From positions 1-43,780 of the IMG/VR virus record IMGVR_UViG_3300032265_000225: 43,780 bases of DNA, one strand, 5' to 3'. Source of the DNA: a virus. The translations under genes were made by a program, and so were the position numbers. Below the pieces are notes generated by a model. The model was not told where the DNA came from. It searched no databases and saw nothing but the letters and a program-made list of their open reading frames with translations. Below are positions 42,812 to 43,780 of the stretch, one piece after another; the stretch's first letter is position 1; each line of letters opens with the position of its first letter.

Positions 42812-43427
42812 CACAAGCAATGGCAACTTCTTGGTGCTCTTTCTGTGTACCATTAGCACTACGTAATTCAATAAAGTGAATCCAACTACGTAGTGTACCA
42901 TTCATATATAATCGACTTTCAATAAGTCCTTCTGGTAATACTGCACGGGCTTGTTCCTTTGCTATGCCATTAGCGATAGCCCACTCGTACTCTCTTTGTG
43001 CGGCGTATATAACTCTTTTTTGAGCACGTTCCCATTCGTTTTGTAGCAGTTGATCATCGACTGGGATGCTGTTCTGTCTATTTGTTGTGTCCTGGAGTCG
43101 TGCTTCTCGCAATACAAACGACAGGTCTTTAGTAGGGTCAGCATATCGCTGACTGAATTCTTGAAAGCTGAAGCTACGATGTCTGAGGATCTGTCGTGCA
43201 ATATCTCTTGTTGTAGTAATTTCAATACAGGCGGAGACCATTTCAAGTGGACTCCAGTGTTGGTGTTTGATAAGGTATCGGATGAGTTTTTCTGATGTGT
43301 CTGTGTTGAGTTGATTGCTTGGGTTGGACACACGGGCGCAATACGCAATGAGTTCCTGTGCATCTTCGATGCCAAGATCTGCAAATTCCGGTGTGGGTTG
43401 GGAGTAACTGAGTAGTCGAACATTCAT
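42759..43427 (-). CDS. thyX: Flavin-dependent thymidylate synthase ThyX
   Basis: Makes dTMP from dUMP with FAD and methylene-tetrahydrofolate, feeding phage DNA synthesis; unlike ThyA it leaves tetrahydrofolate. The ThyX motif is clear as RHRSFSFQEFSQRY (family RHRxxSxxxxSxRY). An N-terminal SPLEMVSACIEITTTRDIAR helix and a C-terminal LRSWIHFIELR with the downstream AQ/EI helices fit the fold. Length is 222 residues, usual for the family. Its ATG follows the stop of the upstream gene with no gap. Its 3' end overlaps the opposing gene by 53 bases. Expression probably early, though its promoter is outside the window. Confidence 0.94.
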   Translation of the reverse strand: MNVRLLSYSQPTPEFADLGIEDAQELIAYCARVSNPSNQLNTDTSEKLIRYLIKHQHWSPLEMVSACIEITTTRDIARQILRHRSFSFQEFSQRYADPTKDLSFVLREARLQDTTNRQNSIPVDDQLLQNEWERAQKRVIYAAQREYEWAIANGIAKEQARAVLPEGLIESRLYMNGTLRSWIHFIELRSANGTQKEHQEVAIACAKVIAEIFPLATDLLAK

Positions 43428-43748
43428 TTATAACTTCTTTTTCTTTAAGAATTTTTGAGTTGATTTTTCAATATCTTTTTTAACACGTTCTGTGTCTAAT
43501 TTAAAATCGACGTTATCCACAGAATCGTCGTATTGATTCACTAACTCAGACAAGTTCTTTTCAAAAGATTCCCATCCTTCTTTTCTTGTCTGAGCTGTAA
43601 TTTTTATTTCCCAGGTTTTACCGTCCTTGAAATTGACCAATACAGAGCTTAGATACCCTAAGGGTAACACATTTAAATGTACGTCTCCGAATACTTCTGG
43701 CCAATGCTGAACTACGTCCTTGGGAAGATTTCTTCCCGATTTCGTCAC
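43428..43748 (-). CDS. Conserved small phage protein, unknown function
   Basis: A 106-residue protein. Text such as GRNLPKDVVQHWPEVFGDV, LPLGYLSSVLVNFKDGKTWE and NVDFKLDTERVKKDIEKSTQ is a family I recall in T4-like marine phages, without known role. It ends in a basic KKKKL tail. It starts with GTG at 43748, which overlaps the upstream stop as GTGA; no ribosome site is visible, so it depends on coupling if this start is right. Its stop is directly followed by the thyX ATG, so both are in one transcript. Confidence 0.7.
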   Translation of the reverse strand: MTKSGRNLPKDVVQHWPEVFGDVHLNVLPLGYLSSVLVNFKDGKTWEIKITAQTRKEGWESFEKNLSELVNQYDDSVDNVDFKLDTERVKKDIEKSTQKFLKKKKL

Positions 43749-43780
43749 TTGGCTTTTTTGGTCGGAACCAACTCCTCGGC
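43745..43780 (-). CDS. C-terminal end of an upstream gene (partial)
   Basis: Only the last 11 residues (AEELVPTKKAK) and a TGA at 43747-43745 are inside the window. The frame is open to the edge, and the GTGA overlap with the next gene supports that it is coding. Too short to assign. Confidence 0.5.
   Translation of the reverse strand, partial: AEELVPTKKAK

Noticed and set aside
42884-42895. AACTACGTAGTG in thyX as a third operator
   Set aside because: It lies in codons for the conserved LRS motif with no promoter elements next to it; treated as chance and as a caution for the operator finding.
1-43780. tRNA genes, insertion sequences, integrase or attachment sites
   Set aside because: The gaps are all under 90 bases and show no tRNA-like cloverleaf; no transposase or integrase motif is seen.

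Overview
The window is a contiguous piece of a tailed-phage genome of the T4-like (contractile tail, myovirus) kind, AT-rich and densely packed, with gene families typical of marine and freshwater T4-like viruses. Diagnostic genes are the recombination endonuclease pair gp46/gp47 (Rad50/Mre11 type), a gp55-like late sigma factor, and a baseplate block in the order gp48/54-like, gp53, hub protein, gp5, gp25, gp6, gp7-position giant protein. The sequence does not identify the host. The two promoters that look host-dependent have ordinary TTGAC(A/T)/TATAAT-type elements.

Layout: (1) 1-2932, minus strand: gp46 (cut by the window edge), gp47 and gp55, overlapping and probably one operon driven from a strong sigma70-like promoter at 2955-2983. 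(2) 3015-27203, plus strand: baseplate and tail genes, mostly joined by TAATG or near-zero spacing. They end in a single 15.2-kb ORF (5076 codons) that holds about a third of the window. (3) 27205-38566, plus strand: fibre and adhesion genes. These are a fibre with 17 copies of a ~30-residue repeat, a complete-looking sedolisin (S53) protease, a conserved structural protein, three paralogous fibres sharing an N-terminal domain, and another virion protein. (4) 38629-42811, plus strand: a six-gene overlapping operon with four DxD-containing glycosyltransferase-like proteins in two paralogous pairs, behind its own sigma70-like promoter. (5) 42759-43780, minus strand: thyX, a conserved small protein, and the tail of an upstream gene, ending in an intrinsic terminator that lies inside the last codons of the opposing gene.

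Regulation: every gap over 25 bp between the plus-strand structural genes, plus the gap before the first, carries an (A/G)ATAAATA box 18-26 bp before the next start, close to the T4 late promoter TATAAATA that gp55-type factors read. The two non-late operons that start in the window instead have -35/-10 promoters. Both carry the same palindrome, AACTAC-(T)-GTAGT, between -35 and -10, which looks like a shared operator. The gp55 promoter lies back to back with the first late promoter and shares one base with it, suggesting a built-in early-to-late switch.

Most unusual items: the sedolisin among tail genes; the shared operator; the giant protein with a beta-propeller-like region that seems to host inserted modules, carbohydrate-binding-like segments and a cupredoxin-like domain lacking its metal ligands; a module inserted in one of three paralogous fibres; the glycosyltransferase cassette after the fibres; and the terminator embedded in an opposing coding sequence. 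All family calls come from reading motifs and recalled family patterns; no database search was run.
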